This document shows positions 32,971 to 41,235 of a stretch of DNA of 64,000 nt, piece after piece. The position numbers and the translations under genes are program-made. Source of the stretch: CAZUDO01 sp964618895 (GTDB taxonomy: Bacteria > Desulfobacterota > Binatia > DP-6); assembly GCA_964618895.1 (NCBI GenBank), contig CAZUDO010000038.1, positions 1 to 64,000 of the forward strand, in the 5' to 3' direction. The notes below the pieces were generated by a model, which had not been told where the DNA came from, searched no databases, and was given only the letters and a program-made list of their open reading frames with translations. Within the stretch, counting starts at the first letter, position 1. Every line of letters begins with the position of its first letter.

Positions 32971-34133
32971 TGATGCGAACCCTCGTCACCCTGCTGATCC
33001 TGACCCTCGCCGTGCCCGCGTGGGCACGCTGCACGCTCGACGATTTCCTGGCGCGCGGACGCTACGGTGTCGGGCACCGGCAGCTGGCGCTCGTCGACAC
33101 CGCACGTGGAACCGATGCCTGGGCCGGGCGGCCAGCGCTGCCGTCGCGGTCGCTGCCCACGGAGGTCTGGTATCCGATCGCCGGGACCAGCGCGGGCACG
33201 CCCGTCGAAGAGGCGCCGCTCGCGGCCGGGCGCCGGTTCCCGTTGATCGTGAACAGCCCGGGGCTCGGCGACCTCGGCACGGGCGAGGCCTATCTGGCCA
33301 TCGTGCTTGCCAGTCGCGGCTACGTGGTGGCGTCGCCCACTTTTCCGCTCACCAACACCGGCTTCCTGCTCGACCCGGCCGGGCCGTACCTGCAGGACAT
33401 CCGCAACCAACCGGGCGACGTATCGTTCATCCTGGACCACCTGATCGCGCTCGCACGTACGTCCGGCACCTGGCTCGCGCGCGGGGTCGACGAGCGGCGG
33501 ATCGGCCTCACCGGGCTCTCGCTCGGCGGCATGAACACGCTGCTCGCCACCTACCACCCGACCCTGCGCGACCGCCGCGTCAAGGCCGCCGCCGCGCTCG
33601 CGCCGGCGTCGTGCTTTCTGAACGAGCGCCTCTACGGCTTCGCCAAGCCCCCGCTCCTGCTCGTCGTCGGCGATGAAGACCTGATCACACCGCTCGCCAC
33701 CAACGCCCGCGCGACGTTCGAGCGGGCGCGCTCGCCGCGCCGGCTGGTCACACTGGCCAAGGCGACGCACACGGCGTTCTCGTCGCTGATCGGCATTCCG
33801 TCGGCGACCAGCTACGACACCATCGGCTGCAGTGTCCTGGAGGGCAAGATCACTCAACAGCAGGTCGACGACACCATCGCCGGCTTCGGATCCGGGAGCG
33901 CCCCCTACGTCTCCGCCACCGGCTGCGCGCTGCCGTGCACCACCCCGGCGCCCGCGACCGCGCCGATGCAGGCCATGCGCCAGCACGACCTGACGCAGGC
34001 GGCGGTGGTGGCGTTCTTCGAAGCGACGTTCCGGGGCGTGAAGGACGGGGCGTGCTTTCTGCAGCGCGGGCTCGTGCGCGAGGCCGACGTGACGGTCGAG
34101 CGGGCGAAGGGGCGCCGGCTGCCCCGGCGCTGA
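32970..34133 (+). CDS. Secreted alpha/beta hydrolase (dienelactone hydrolase/lipase-like)
   Basis: From ATG 32970 the 387-residue protein has a signal peptide (MMRTLVTLLILTLAVPAWA). The alpha/beta-hydrolase motifs follow: RRFPLIVNSPGLGD, nucleophile elbow RIGLTGLSLGGMNTLLA, PPLLLVVGDEDLITPLATNA (Asp) and KATHTAFSSL (His). Cys residues near the C-terminus (GCSVLEG, GCALPC, GACFLQ) may form disulphides. It probably acts on esters in the periplasm or outside. The start overlaps the HIT stop. Confidence 0.85.
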   Translation: MMRTLVTLLILTLAVPAWARCTLDDFLARGRYGVGHRQLALVDTARGTDAWAGRPALPSRSLPTEVWYPIAGTSAGTPVEEAPLAAGRRFPLIVNSPGLGDLGTGEAYLAIVLASRGYVVASPTFPLTNTGFLLDPAGPYLQDIRNQPGDVSFILDHLIALARTSGTWLARGVDERRIGLTGLSLGGMNTLLATYHPTLRDRRVKAAAALAPASCFLNERLYGFAKPPLLLVVGDEDLITPLATNARATFERARSPRRLVTLAKATHTAFSSLIGIPSATSYDTIGCSVLEGKITQQQVDDTIAGFGSGSAPYVSATGCALPCTTPAPATAPMQAMRQHDLTQAAVVAFFEATFRGVKDGACFLQRGLVREADVTVERAKGRRLPRR

Positions 34134-34224
34134 CGACGGGGACGATGCGCTTCGGTTCCTCGACGAGTTCGAGTGGTACGCCCGCGCGCTGGCAACGGCG
34201 CGCGCGGCCGGGACCCCGTACTGA
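34132..34224 (+). pseudogene. Possible C-terminal gene fragment
   Basis: A 30-codon frame reads DDALRFLDEFEWYARALATA and then RAAGTPY before a stop. It looks like a true protein end but has no start or upstream domain. It overlaps the hydrolase stop by 2 nt in another frame. The family is not identified. Confidence 0.25.
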
Positions 34225-34226
34225 CG

Positions 34227-34649
34227 TCAGCTGGACGCGAGCAGCCCGCGCCCGGGCACGAAGTTGACCTCCAGCCGGATGCCGTCGGGATCCTCGAACA
34301 GCACCGAGTAATACCCCGGCGCCCACGGCCCATCTTCCGGCGGGTGGACGATGGTGGTACCGCGGGCCACCAGGAAGTTGTGCACCGCGTCCACGTCTTC
34401 GCGCGAGCGCGCCCGGAAGCAGAGATGGTGCAGGCCGACGCGCTGCTGGACGAACCGCTCGCCGCGATGCGTGTCGGCGGCCGGCGCAACACCGACCGCC
34501 GTCCGCCCACCGACGCAGTAGAGAAACCCGCTGTCGGCGTTCATGACCGTCGTGAGCCCCAGGAAATTGAGCAGCGGCTCGTAGAAGGCGACGCCGGCCT
34601 GAAAGTCACTGACGGTCAGGACGGCGTGGGCCATGCCGTTGATCTCCAT
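34227..34649 (-). CDS. VOC-family (glyoxalase/dioxygenase-fold) protein
   Basis: The 140-residue protein has two beta-alpha-beta-beta-beta modules: HAVLTVSDFQAGVAFYEPLL with a first metal His at residue 8, VGLHHLCFRARSREDVDAVH with His near 76-77, and YYSVLFEDPDGIRLEVNFVP with a Glu ligand. Such proteins bind a divalent metal and may act as isomerases, lyases or dioxygenases. The reaction cannot be predicted. No linked pathway gene is next to it. Confidence 0.85.
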   Translation of the reverse strand: MEINGMAHAVLTVSDFQAGVAFYEPLLNFLGLTTVMNADSGFLYCVGGRTAVGVAPAADTHRGERFVQQRVGLHHLCFRARSREDVDAVHNFLVARGTTIVHPPEDGPWAPGYYSVLFEDPDGIRLEVNFVPGRGLLASS

Positions 34650-34729
34650 GCGTCGGTGGTTAGCGCCGGTCGCACGGCTGAATCAACCCGGCTCTTCAGG
34701 TGGCGGCGGCGCTGCGCTACGGTGTGCGC

Positions 34730-35018
34730 GTGGCCGACACCGACCGCCTCCTGCCACTGCGCGTCGGGATCAGTGCGTGCCTGCTCGGGCAGGAGGTGCG
34801 CTCCCCGGCAGCATACCAACGTCCTGCAGCACGCCCTCGGCTACGTCTCGCCGCGCCTCACCGCAGCGGAGCGGCAGGAGATGGTCGGGCTGATCGACGA
34901 CTACCGGCGCGGGCTGGTCCCGCTGCTGGTGCCCCTGACGCTGCTGAGGCACCACCTCCGCAATCACCCCGTGGAGTATCTGGCCGGACAGGTGTATCTC
35001 GATCGCAATCACGTATGA
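34730..35018 (+). pseudogene. DUF523/DUF1722 (YbgA-type) gene with large internal deletion
   Basis: GTG 34730 opens RLLPLRVGISACLLGQEVR, the start of the DUF523 domain. After about 30 codons the sequence jumps, in another frame, to the end of DUF1722: HTNVLQHALGYVSPRLTAAE, MVGLIDDYRRGLVPLLVPLT, LLRHHLRNHPVEYLAGQVYL, with stop at 35016-35018. Roughly 200 codons, including the DUF523 cysteines, are missing, so the gene is dead. The family is often linked to DNA photolyase genes; none is seen here. Confidence 0.7.
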
Positions 35019-35028
35019 TGACCCTCTG

Positions 35029-36555
35029 ATGGCCAGACGCGACACCAACGGGCCGCTGCCCGCCGTCGTCCTCGGCGGCGGCATCGCCGGGCTGGCGGCG
35101 GCGCGCTTTCTCCGCCGGCATTACGAGCGCGTCGTCGTCCTCGAGCGCGACCAGCGTCCCGAGGTGACGGCGCCGGAAGACGCCTTCAGTCGCTGGGAGC
35201 GTGCCGGCGTGCCGCAGTTCCGGCACTCACACGCCTTCCTGGCGCGGGCCCGGCAGGTGCTCCTGGCGCACCTGCCCGACGTGCTCGACCACCTGCGCGC
35301 CGCCGGGGCACGCGAGATCACGCTCGCCGAGACGCTGCCCCCGGGCGTCACCATGACCGCGCGTCCCGACGACGAGGAGGTCGTGCTCCTCGCCTGCCGG
35401 CGCGCCACCTTCGAGTGGGCGCTCCGCGAGAGCGTACGCGGCCGCCCCGGCATCGAGCTGCGCGAAGGCGCGCCGGTCGCGAGTCTCGAAGGCGTCACGC
35501 GCGACGGACAGCGCCCGACCGTCACCGGCGTTCGGCTGGTCGACGGCAAGACCGTCGCCGCCGCCCTGGTGGTCGACGCCAGCGGCCGGCGCTCGCGGGC
35601 ACCCGACTGGCTGGCGGCCCTCGGCGCCCCGCTGCCGCACGAGCGCAGCGTCGAGACCGGCATCTTCTACTACACGCGCTTCTATCGCCGCCGGCGCGGG
35701 CGCGCGCCGACCGGCACCACGGGGCTGATCGCCGGCGACCTGAAATGGGTCAAGGTCGCCATCTTCCCGGGCGACAACGACACGTTCTCGATCACCATCG
35801 GCACGCCGGCCGACGACGGGGTGCTGAAGCGCCTGTTCGAGGTGCAGCACTTCGAGGATTTCGTACGCGCGCTGCCCGCCATCCGCCCGTGGCGCACGGG
35901 CGGGGCCTCGGAGCCGATCAGCGGCAAGGACACACCGGTGCTGGTCATGGGCCAGCTGCGCAATCGCCTGCGCCGCTTCGTCGACCGCGAGGGCCCGCTC
36001 GCCACCGGCTTCCTCGCCATCGGCGACGCTTCCTACCACTCGAACCCCATCTACGGCCGCGGCGTCGCCTCCGCGCTGGTCCAGGCAGCCATCCTCGACG
36101 AGGCGCTCGAGCGCCACCCCGACGACGTGCGCGCCGTCGCCCGCCACCTCGACCGGCGGAGCGAAACCGAGCTGCGCCCGTTCTGGGACGCCGCCGCCTC
36201 CGCCGACCGGCGCCAGGTCGGTGGCGCCCGCCCCTTCCCGCTCACCAATCCGCTGGCGTGGCTCGCCGGCATGGCCGAGCTGGCCTTCGGCTGGTTCGTC
36301 GACCGCGGCATGGTGCCGGCGATGCGCGTCGACCCGGTGGTCTTCCGCGGCCTCATGCGCGTCTTCAACATGCTCGATCCGCCCGAACGACTGTTCAGCG
36401 ATCCGGAGGTCCTGGCGCGCACGCTGCCCGTCCTGGCGCGCGTGCTGCGGGGGGATGCGCCGCCGGAGCTGTTCCCGGTGGTGTCGCGGGCGCAGGTGCT
36501 GACGCGGCTCCGCTGGCAGGACGGCCGCGAGGGGCGCGACAGCCGCGCGTCGTGA
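35029..36555 (+). CDS. FAD-dependent oxidoreductase (halogenase/geranylgeranyl-reductase-like)
   Basis: The 508-residue flavoprotein begins PAVVLGGGIAGLAAARFLRR and has an FAD Glu in VVLERDQRP, AALVVDASGRRSRAPDWLAA and the second FAD block GFLAIGDASYHSNPIYGRGV. The middle contains substrate-domain strands (FYYTRFYRRRRGRAPTGTTG). The WxWxIP motif of flavin halogenases is absent, so it is more likely a monooxygenase or reductase. No partner gene suggests the substrate. Confidence 0.83.
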   Translation: MARRDTNGPLPAVVLGGGIAGLAAARFLRRHYERVVVLERDQRPEVTAPEDAFSRWERAGVPQFRHSHAFLARARQVLLAHLPDVLDHLRAAGAREITLAETLPPGVTMTARPDDEEVVLLACRRATFEWALRESVRGRPGIELREGAPVASLEGVTRDGQRPTVTGVRLVDGKTVAAALVVDASGRRSRAPDWLAALGAPLPHERSVETGIFYYTRFYRRRRGRAPTGTTGLIAGDLKWVKVAIFPGDNDTFSITIGTPADDGVLKRLFEVQHFEDFVRALPAIRPWRTGGASEPISGKDTPVLVMGQLRNRLRRFVDREGPLATGFLAIGDASYHSNPIYGRGVASALVQAAILDEALERHPDDVRAVARHLDRRSETELRPFWDAAASADRRQVGGARPFPLTNPLAWLAGMAELAFGWFVDRGMVPAMRVDPVVFRGLMRVFNMLDPPERLFSDPEVLARTLPVLARVLRGDAPPELFPVVSRAQVLTRLRWQDGREGRDSRAS

Positions 36556-36631
36556 CGGCGCGGCACCGCGAGTTCCCGGCGCCGCGAGTTCCTTGACAGC
36601 CCGCGTGCCTTGGGGGTACGGGCGGGCACTC

Positions 36632-37237
36632 GTGACGGATCACGCCGCGACCCTGCTCGATCTCCTGGTGACGCACTCGTACCGTCATCACCCCGACGCG
36701 CCCATCCTCCTCGCGTCGGGCCAGCGCAGCCCCTACTACGTCGACTGCAAGGCCACGACCCGGCGCGGTGAAGCCATGGAGCTGGTCGGCGCCGTCTTCT
36801 TCCCGCATCTGCCCGCCGACATCGAAGCGGTCGGCGGGCTCACCATGGGCGCCGACCCCATCGCCGACGCGATCGCGTCCTACGCCACGCGCCACGGGCG
36901 ACCGCTCAATGCCTTCGCGGTGCGGAAAGACGCCAAGCAGCATGGCCTCGCCAAGTGCGTCGAGGGCCCGGTCGCCAGCGGCGCGCGGGTCGCCGTGATC
37001 GACGACGTGGTCACCACCGGCGGCTCGACGCTCGACGCGATCGCCAAGTGTCGCGCGGAGGGGTTGCAGGTGGCGGCGGTGCTGGTACTGGTCGACCGCG
37101 AGCAGAACGACGGCCTCGCCCGCATCAAGGAGCTTGCCGCCCCCGCCCCGGTAACGGCTATCTTCACACTGACGACGCTACGCGAGCAGGCCGAGGCCCG
37201 GGCGCGGTCCGGACGCCCGCGCTCGGCGACGGCCTGA
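36632..37237 (+). CDS. pyrE: Orotate phosphoribosyltransferase
   Basis: From GTG 36632 the 201-residue protein has ILLASGQRSPYYVDCKATTR, GGLTMGADPIADAIA, FAVRKDAKQHGLAKCVEGPV (catalytic Lys loop) and the PRPP motif VAVIDDVVTTGGSTLDA. It makes OMP from orotate in pyrimidine synthesis. An upstream TTG at 36593 is in frame but lacks homology. It ends directly before the fucosidase gene. Confidence 0.92.
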   Translation: MTDHAATLLDLLVTHSYRHHPDAPILLASGQRSPYYVDCKATTRRGEAMELVGAVFFPHLPADIEAVGGLTMGADPIADAIASYATRHGRPLNAFAVRKDAKQHGLAKCVEGPVASGARVAVIDDVVTTGGSTLDAIAKCRAEGLQVAAVLVLVDREQNDGLARIKELAAPAPVTAIFTLTTLREQAEARARSGRPRSATA

Positions 37238-39037
37238 GTGCGTACCGCGCGCGTCGCCGCCTGCGGCCTCCTCCTGGCCCTCGGGGCGATGGGAACCCCC
37301 GCACACGCCAGACGCCGAGCCGCCATCACCTGCCCGCCGGCGCGCTATGTCCTCGACACCCCCGTCACCGCCGGCACGACGGAGCTGCGCACCGTCGACG
37401 TCGGCACGCAGGTGCGCGTCGACGGCGCGTGTGCGCACATCACGCCGACCGTACGGGCGACCCGCAGCGGCGCGCCGCGCCTCCGGGCTCGCTGGGCCGC
37501 CTGCGCCGGCCTGACAGGCACGATCCGCCTGAAGGCCACGCTGGTCGACGACTGCACGCGCCTGGTCGGCGTGCTCCGCGGGCGGAAGCTCAAACGCCGC
37601 CTGGCGGCGGTGCGCGCCGACTGCGGCGACGGGGTCACCGAGGCGGTCGCGCCGGCCACGCCGTACACCGGCACCACCGCGTCGCTCGCCACGCACGCGG
37701 AACCCCGTTGGTTCGGCGACGCCAAGTTCGGGATCATGATCCACTGGGGCATGTTCGCGGTGCCCGCCTGGGCGGAGACCGTGCTCGACCCGACCGAATG
37801 GCTGGCCGACGGGCTCCGCCGGCTGCTCGAGCCCCCCGACTACGGTCGCGAGTGGTTCGTCCACATCCCGTACACCGAGTGGTACGCCAACACGATCCTG
37901 ATCGACGGCAGCCCGGCACAGGCGTACCACCGCGCCACTTACGGGGCCGACTTCCCGTACGAGAATTTCCGGCCGCAGTTCGAGACCGCGTCGGCGGCGT
38001 GGGCGGCGGCGCCGTGGGCGGATCTCTTCCGCGACGCCGGCGCACGCTACGTCGTGCTGGTCACCAAGCACCACGACGGCTTCGCCCTCTGGCCGACCGA
38101 GGTGCCGCATCCGGCGCGCCCGGGCTGGCACGCGACGCGCGACGTCGTCGGCGAGCTGTCGGCGGCTGTCCGGCAGCGCTGTCTCCGCATGGGGCTCTAC
38201 TACTCGGGCGGCCTGGACTGGTCTGTGCGGCCGGGGCCGATCGCTTCGCTCCTCGACCTGGGCGCCACGCTACCGACGAGTCCGGCGTACATCGCCTACG
38301 CCGACGCGCAGTGGCAGGAGCTGATCGCCCGCTACCAGCCGGCCCTCCTGTGGAACGACATCGGCTACCCCAACGACGCCGACGAGCTCGCCCTGTTCGC
38401 GCGCTACTACAACACGGTGCCCGACGGCGTGATCAACGACCGCTTCACCATCATCGCCGGCCTCACCCATCACGACTACCTCACGCCCGAGTTCACCGTC
38501 CTGTCGGACATCTCGGCGCGCAAGTTCGAGACCGTGCGCGGCATGGCGCGCGGCTTCGGCTACAACCGGAACGACGACGACAGCACCTACGACAGCGCCG
38601 CCGCCCTGATCCACCTCCTGATCGACGTGGTGAGCAAGAACGGCAACCTCCTCCTGAACGTCGGCCCGCGCGCCGACGGCTCGATCCCCGACGCGCAGCG
38701 CACCCGCCTGCAGGCGATGGGGCAATGGTTGGGCATCAATGGCAGCGCCATCTATGGCACGCGCCCGTGGACGCGCGCTGCCGGGATGACCGCCGACGGC
38801 ACGCCCGTGCGCTTCACGCAGAGCGCCGACAGACGCACGGTCTACGCGCTCGTGCTCGGGCCGCTGCCGGCCCCCACGGTGACCCTGCTCGACCTGGCCC
38901 TTTCGCCCGACGACGTGCGCCTGCTGGGCCAGCCGGGGCTGCGACCCGCCGCACGCGAGGGCAACCACCTGCGCGTGGAGCTTCCCGTCGCGGTCGCCGC
39001 AAAGCCCGCGTACGTGCTCGCCATCGGCGCGCAGTGA
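37238..39037 (+). CDS. Secreted GH29 alpha-L-fucosidase-like protein with extra N-terminal Cys domain
   Basis: From GTG 37238 the 599-residue protein has a signal peptide (VAACGLLLALGAMGTPAHAR), a roughly 110-residue Cys-containing domain (CPPARYVLDT, ACAHITPTVR, LKATLVDDCTRLVGVLRGRK, DCGDGVTE) and then a GH29 catalytic barrel: PRWFGDAKFGIMIHWGMFAV, YVVLVTKHHDGFALWPTEVP, MGLYYSGGLDW, and PALLWNDIGYPNDADELALF, whose Asp fits the nucleophile. It should release alpha-linked fucose outside the cytoplasm. A GLYYSGGLDW aromatic site and SKNGNLLLNVGPRADGSI complete the family. Confidence 0.87.
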   Translation: MRTARVAACGLLLALGAMGTPAHARRRAAITCPPARYVLDTPVTAGTTELRTVDVGTQVRVDGACAHITPTVRATRSGAPRLRARWAACAGLTGTIRLKATLVDDCTRLVGVLRGRKLKRRLAAVRADCGDGVTEAVAPATPYTGTTASLATHAEPRWFGDAKFGIMIHWGMFAVPAWAETVLDPTEWLADGLRRLLEPPDYGREWFVHIPYTEWYANTILIDGSPAQAYHRATYGADFPYENFRPQFETASAAWAAAPWADLFRDAGARYVVLVTKHHDGFALWPTEVPHPARPGWHATRDVVGELSAAVRQRCLRMGLYYSGGLDWSVRPGPIASLLDLGATLPTSPAYIAYADAQWQELIARYQPALLWNDIGYPNDADELALFARYYNTVPDGVINDRFTIIAGLTHHDYLTPEFTVLSDISARKFETVRGMARGFGYNRNDDDSTYDSAAALIHLLIDVVSKNGNLLLNVGPRADGSIPDAQRTRLQAMGQWLGINGSAIYGTRPWTRAAGMTADGTPVRFTQSADRRTVYALVLGPLPAPTVTLLDLALSPDDVRLLGQPGLRPAAREGNHLRVELPVAVAAKPAYVLAIGAQ

Positions 39038-39213
39038 CGAGCTGGGGGGCGGGCACATCCGGCGCTGATGTATGGGACGAGACCTGCGGGGCGTGGCACC
39101 GACGCGAGACCCCGCCGGCGACCATCCGCAAGATACGCCGAGCCTTCGAGGCGACGATGCAGCGCCACCATCGTCCTCCGACGAAGCAGAGGCCCCGCTC
39201 GCGCAAGGTCTGA
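39034..39213 (+). CDS. Short hypothetical frame, possibly a toxin-antitoxin remnant
   Basis: A 59-codon frame starts at GTG 39034, overlapping the fucosidase stop. The likely real part is DETCGAWHRRETPPATIRKI followed by RRAFEATMQRHHRPPTKQRP. Its basic end and position before the 39217 fragment suggest a former antitoxin-type gene, but no family is recognised. Confidence 0.25.
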   Translation: MTSWGAGTSGADVWDETCGAWHRRETPPATIRKIRRAFEATMQRHHRPPTKQRPRSRKV

Positions 39214-39216
39214 CCG

Positions 39217-39291
39217 GTGCGCGTCTACATCGACAACGACGTCCTCAAGCACTGCCCGATGCCGGACGTCGTGGCCGAGAAGGCGTGGTGA
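39217..39291 (+). pseudogene. Short PIN-like N-terminal fragment
   Basis: A 24-codon frame reads VRVYIDNDVLKHCPMPDVVA and ends EKAW at 39291. The start resembles a PIN-type toxin N-terminus (strand, Asp, hydrophobic), but the rest is missing. It lies 3 nt after the previous short frame. The two may be a degraded module. Confidence 0.3.
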
Positions 39292-39295
39292 GTGC

Positions 39296-41173
39296 TCACG
39301 GCATCTCCAACGCGGCGAGTGCCGCCTGCGCCGCCGCATGGGCCGGGTCGAGCCGGAGCGCCGTCTCCAGCGCCCGCCGCGCCCCGTCCACGTCGCCACT
39401 CGCCCGCAACGCCTCCGCCAGATTGACCTGGATGACGGCGATGTCGGACCGCAGCGCGGCGGCCTCGCGGTAGCGCACCGCCGCCTCGGCCGGCTTCCCC
39501 TGCCGGACCAGCAGCACGCCCAGGTTGTTCAGCACCTCGGCCGACGGCCGCAGGCGGAGCGCCGCCTCGAGCTCGACCAATGCCTCGTCGGGGCGGCCGA
39601 GCTGATCGAGCAGCGCGCCCAGATTGCCGTGCGCCTCCATCAGGGCGGGATCGACCGCGATCGCCTGGCGGTGCGCCGCCAGCGCCTCGTCGATCCGCCC
39701 GGCGGCTTCGAGCGCCGTGCCCATGCTGGTGTAGGCGAAGGCGTAGCGCGGGTTCGCCCGGATCGCCTCGCGGTACTGCGCCAGCGCCTCGTCGATCGCG
39801 CCCCGTGCGGCCAGCGCGACGGCCAGGTTGTTCTGCGCCTCGGGAAACTGGGGCTTCAGCCGGACGGCCTCGCGCAGGTGGCCGAGGCTCGCCTCCGCGT
39901 CGCCCGCGCGTGCGGCCACCTCGCCCATGCGGAAGTGGGCGAAGGCGTTGTCCGGCGCGACGGCGACGGCGCGCGTCCACAGGGTGCGCGCGTCGTGCCA
40001 GGTGGCGGTCTGGAGCGCGGTGAGGACGGCGAGGACCGCCACCACGGCGCTCGCGAGCAGCGCCCGCCAACGGCTCCCGGTGACGACAATAGCACCCAAC
40101 AGCACGGACCAGCCGAGCAGGGCCAGATACGTGAAGCGATCGGCCGCGAGCTGCGGCCCGCTCTGCACCAGGCCAAGCGTCGGCGCGAGCGCGGCCGCGT
40201 ACGCCACGGCCACCGCAAGAAGCGCGGGGACCCGGTGCCGCAGGCGCCATCCGAGCGCCAGCACGGCCGCGAACGCGACCGCGCTGGCCACCGCGCGCGG
40301 CGCGAGCAGCGCCATGCTCGCCGGGAACTCGTACACGGGGAGGAGCCCGACGGGCACGACGCTCTTCCACAGGTAGAATCCCAGCTGGTACGCGGCCGCG
40401 CCGGCGCGTGCCCGCAACGGTACGAACTCGAGCGGGCGGAGCGCCCCGGCGCGCTCCTGGCCCACCAGCGCGATCGCGCCCGCCATCACCGCCAGCACGA
40501 CGAAAGGCAGCTTCTCCAACCACACCCGCCGCGCCGCCGGCGTCGTCCACCCGATCGCCCCGCCGAGCCGGCGGAGCGGATACATGTCGAGCACGATCAA
40601 TAGCGCCGGGACGGCCATGGCATTCGCCTTGCCGAGAAGCGCCAGCGCCGCGCACGCGACAGCGAGCGGGCGCGGTCCGCCCGGCCGTCCCACGTAGACG
40701 AGCAGCGTCAGCAGCACGAAGCACCCCGCCACCAGATCGCGCCGCTCGGTCACCCACGCCACCGACTCGACACGTAACGGATGCACCGCCCAGAAGAGCG
40801 CCCCGAAGACGGCGGCGCCTTCGGCGCGCGCCGCGTCGACCCCCGCCCGGAGGAGCAGCCGGCGCGCCAAGCGATGGAACAGGAGCGCGTTCGCGACATG
40901 CCAGGCGATGTTGGTCAGATGATAGCCGCGCGCATCGAGGCCCCACACGGCGTGGTCGAGCGCGAGCGTGAGCCACGACAGGGGCTGCCATGGCCCCAGG
41001 TGCGTGGTGGTGAGCATCCACCACAGGTTGGCCGGCGCGAGGCCGCGGAACTGCGCGTTGTCGAGGAAGTTCGTCTGGTCGTCGAAGTCGACCCAGCCGT
41101 TGCCGAGCGCGGGCGCGAACGCCGCCGCCGTGACCACCGCCACGACGAGCGCGCCAAGGCGAGAGGCGGGCAT
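39296..41173 (-). CDS. TMTC-like membrane protein with C-terminal TPRs (paralogue 2)
   Basis: From ATG 41173 the 625-residue protein has about ten membrane helices and then about seven TPRs (AQNNLAVALAARGAIDEALA, AYTSMGTALEAAGRIDEALA, AHGNLGALLDQLGRPDEALV). Family signatures are GWVDFDDQTNFLDNAQFRGL, PLSWLTLALDHAVWGLDARG and HPLRVESVAWVTERRDLVAG. The DFDD in the first loop matches the acidic loop of GT-C glycosyltransferases. It is close in layout to 18130-19983. A further in-frame start at 41194 is possible. Donor and acceptor are unknown. Confidence 0.8.
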   Translation of the reverse strand: MPASRLGALVVAVVTAAAFAPALGNGWVDFDDQTNFLDNAQFRGLAPANLWWMLTTTHLGPWQPLSWLTLALDHAVWGLDARGYHLTNIAWHVANALLFHRLARRLLLRAGVDAARAEGAAVFGALFWAVHPLRVESVAWVTERRDLVAGCFVLLTLLVYVGRPGGPRPLAVACAALALLGKANAMAVPALLIVLDMYPLRRLGGAIGWTTPAARRVWLEKLPFVVLAVMAGAIALVGQERAGALRPLEFVPLRARAGAAAYQLGFYLWKSVVPVGLLPVYEFPASMALLAPRAVASAVAFAAVLALGWRLRHRVPALLAVAVAYAAALAPTLGLVQSGPQLAADRFTYLALLGWSVLLGAIVVTGSRWRALLASAVVAVLAVLTALQTATWHDARTLWTRAVAVAPDNAFAHFRMGEVAARAGDAEASLGHLREAVRLKPQFPEAQNNLAVALAARGAIDEALAQYREAIRANPRYAFAYTSMGTALEAAGRIDEALAAHRQAIAVDPALMEAHGNLGALLDQLGRPDEALVELEAALRLRPSAEVLNNLGVLLVRQGKPAEAAVRYREAAALRSDIAVIQVNLAEALRASGDVDGARRALETALRLDPAHAAAQAALAALEMP

Positions 41174-41235
41174 CGGGCGTCCTTGCTGCCCCAACGGCGT
41201 CTACCGTTTCAAGCAGCCTGCGGGCGCACCCACGG

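Noticed and set aside
35029..36555. Flavin-dependent halogenase
   Set aside because: The WxWxIP motif and the conserved Lys of halogenases were not found; only the FAD fold is supported.
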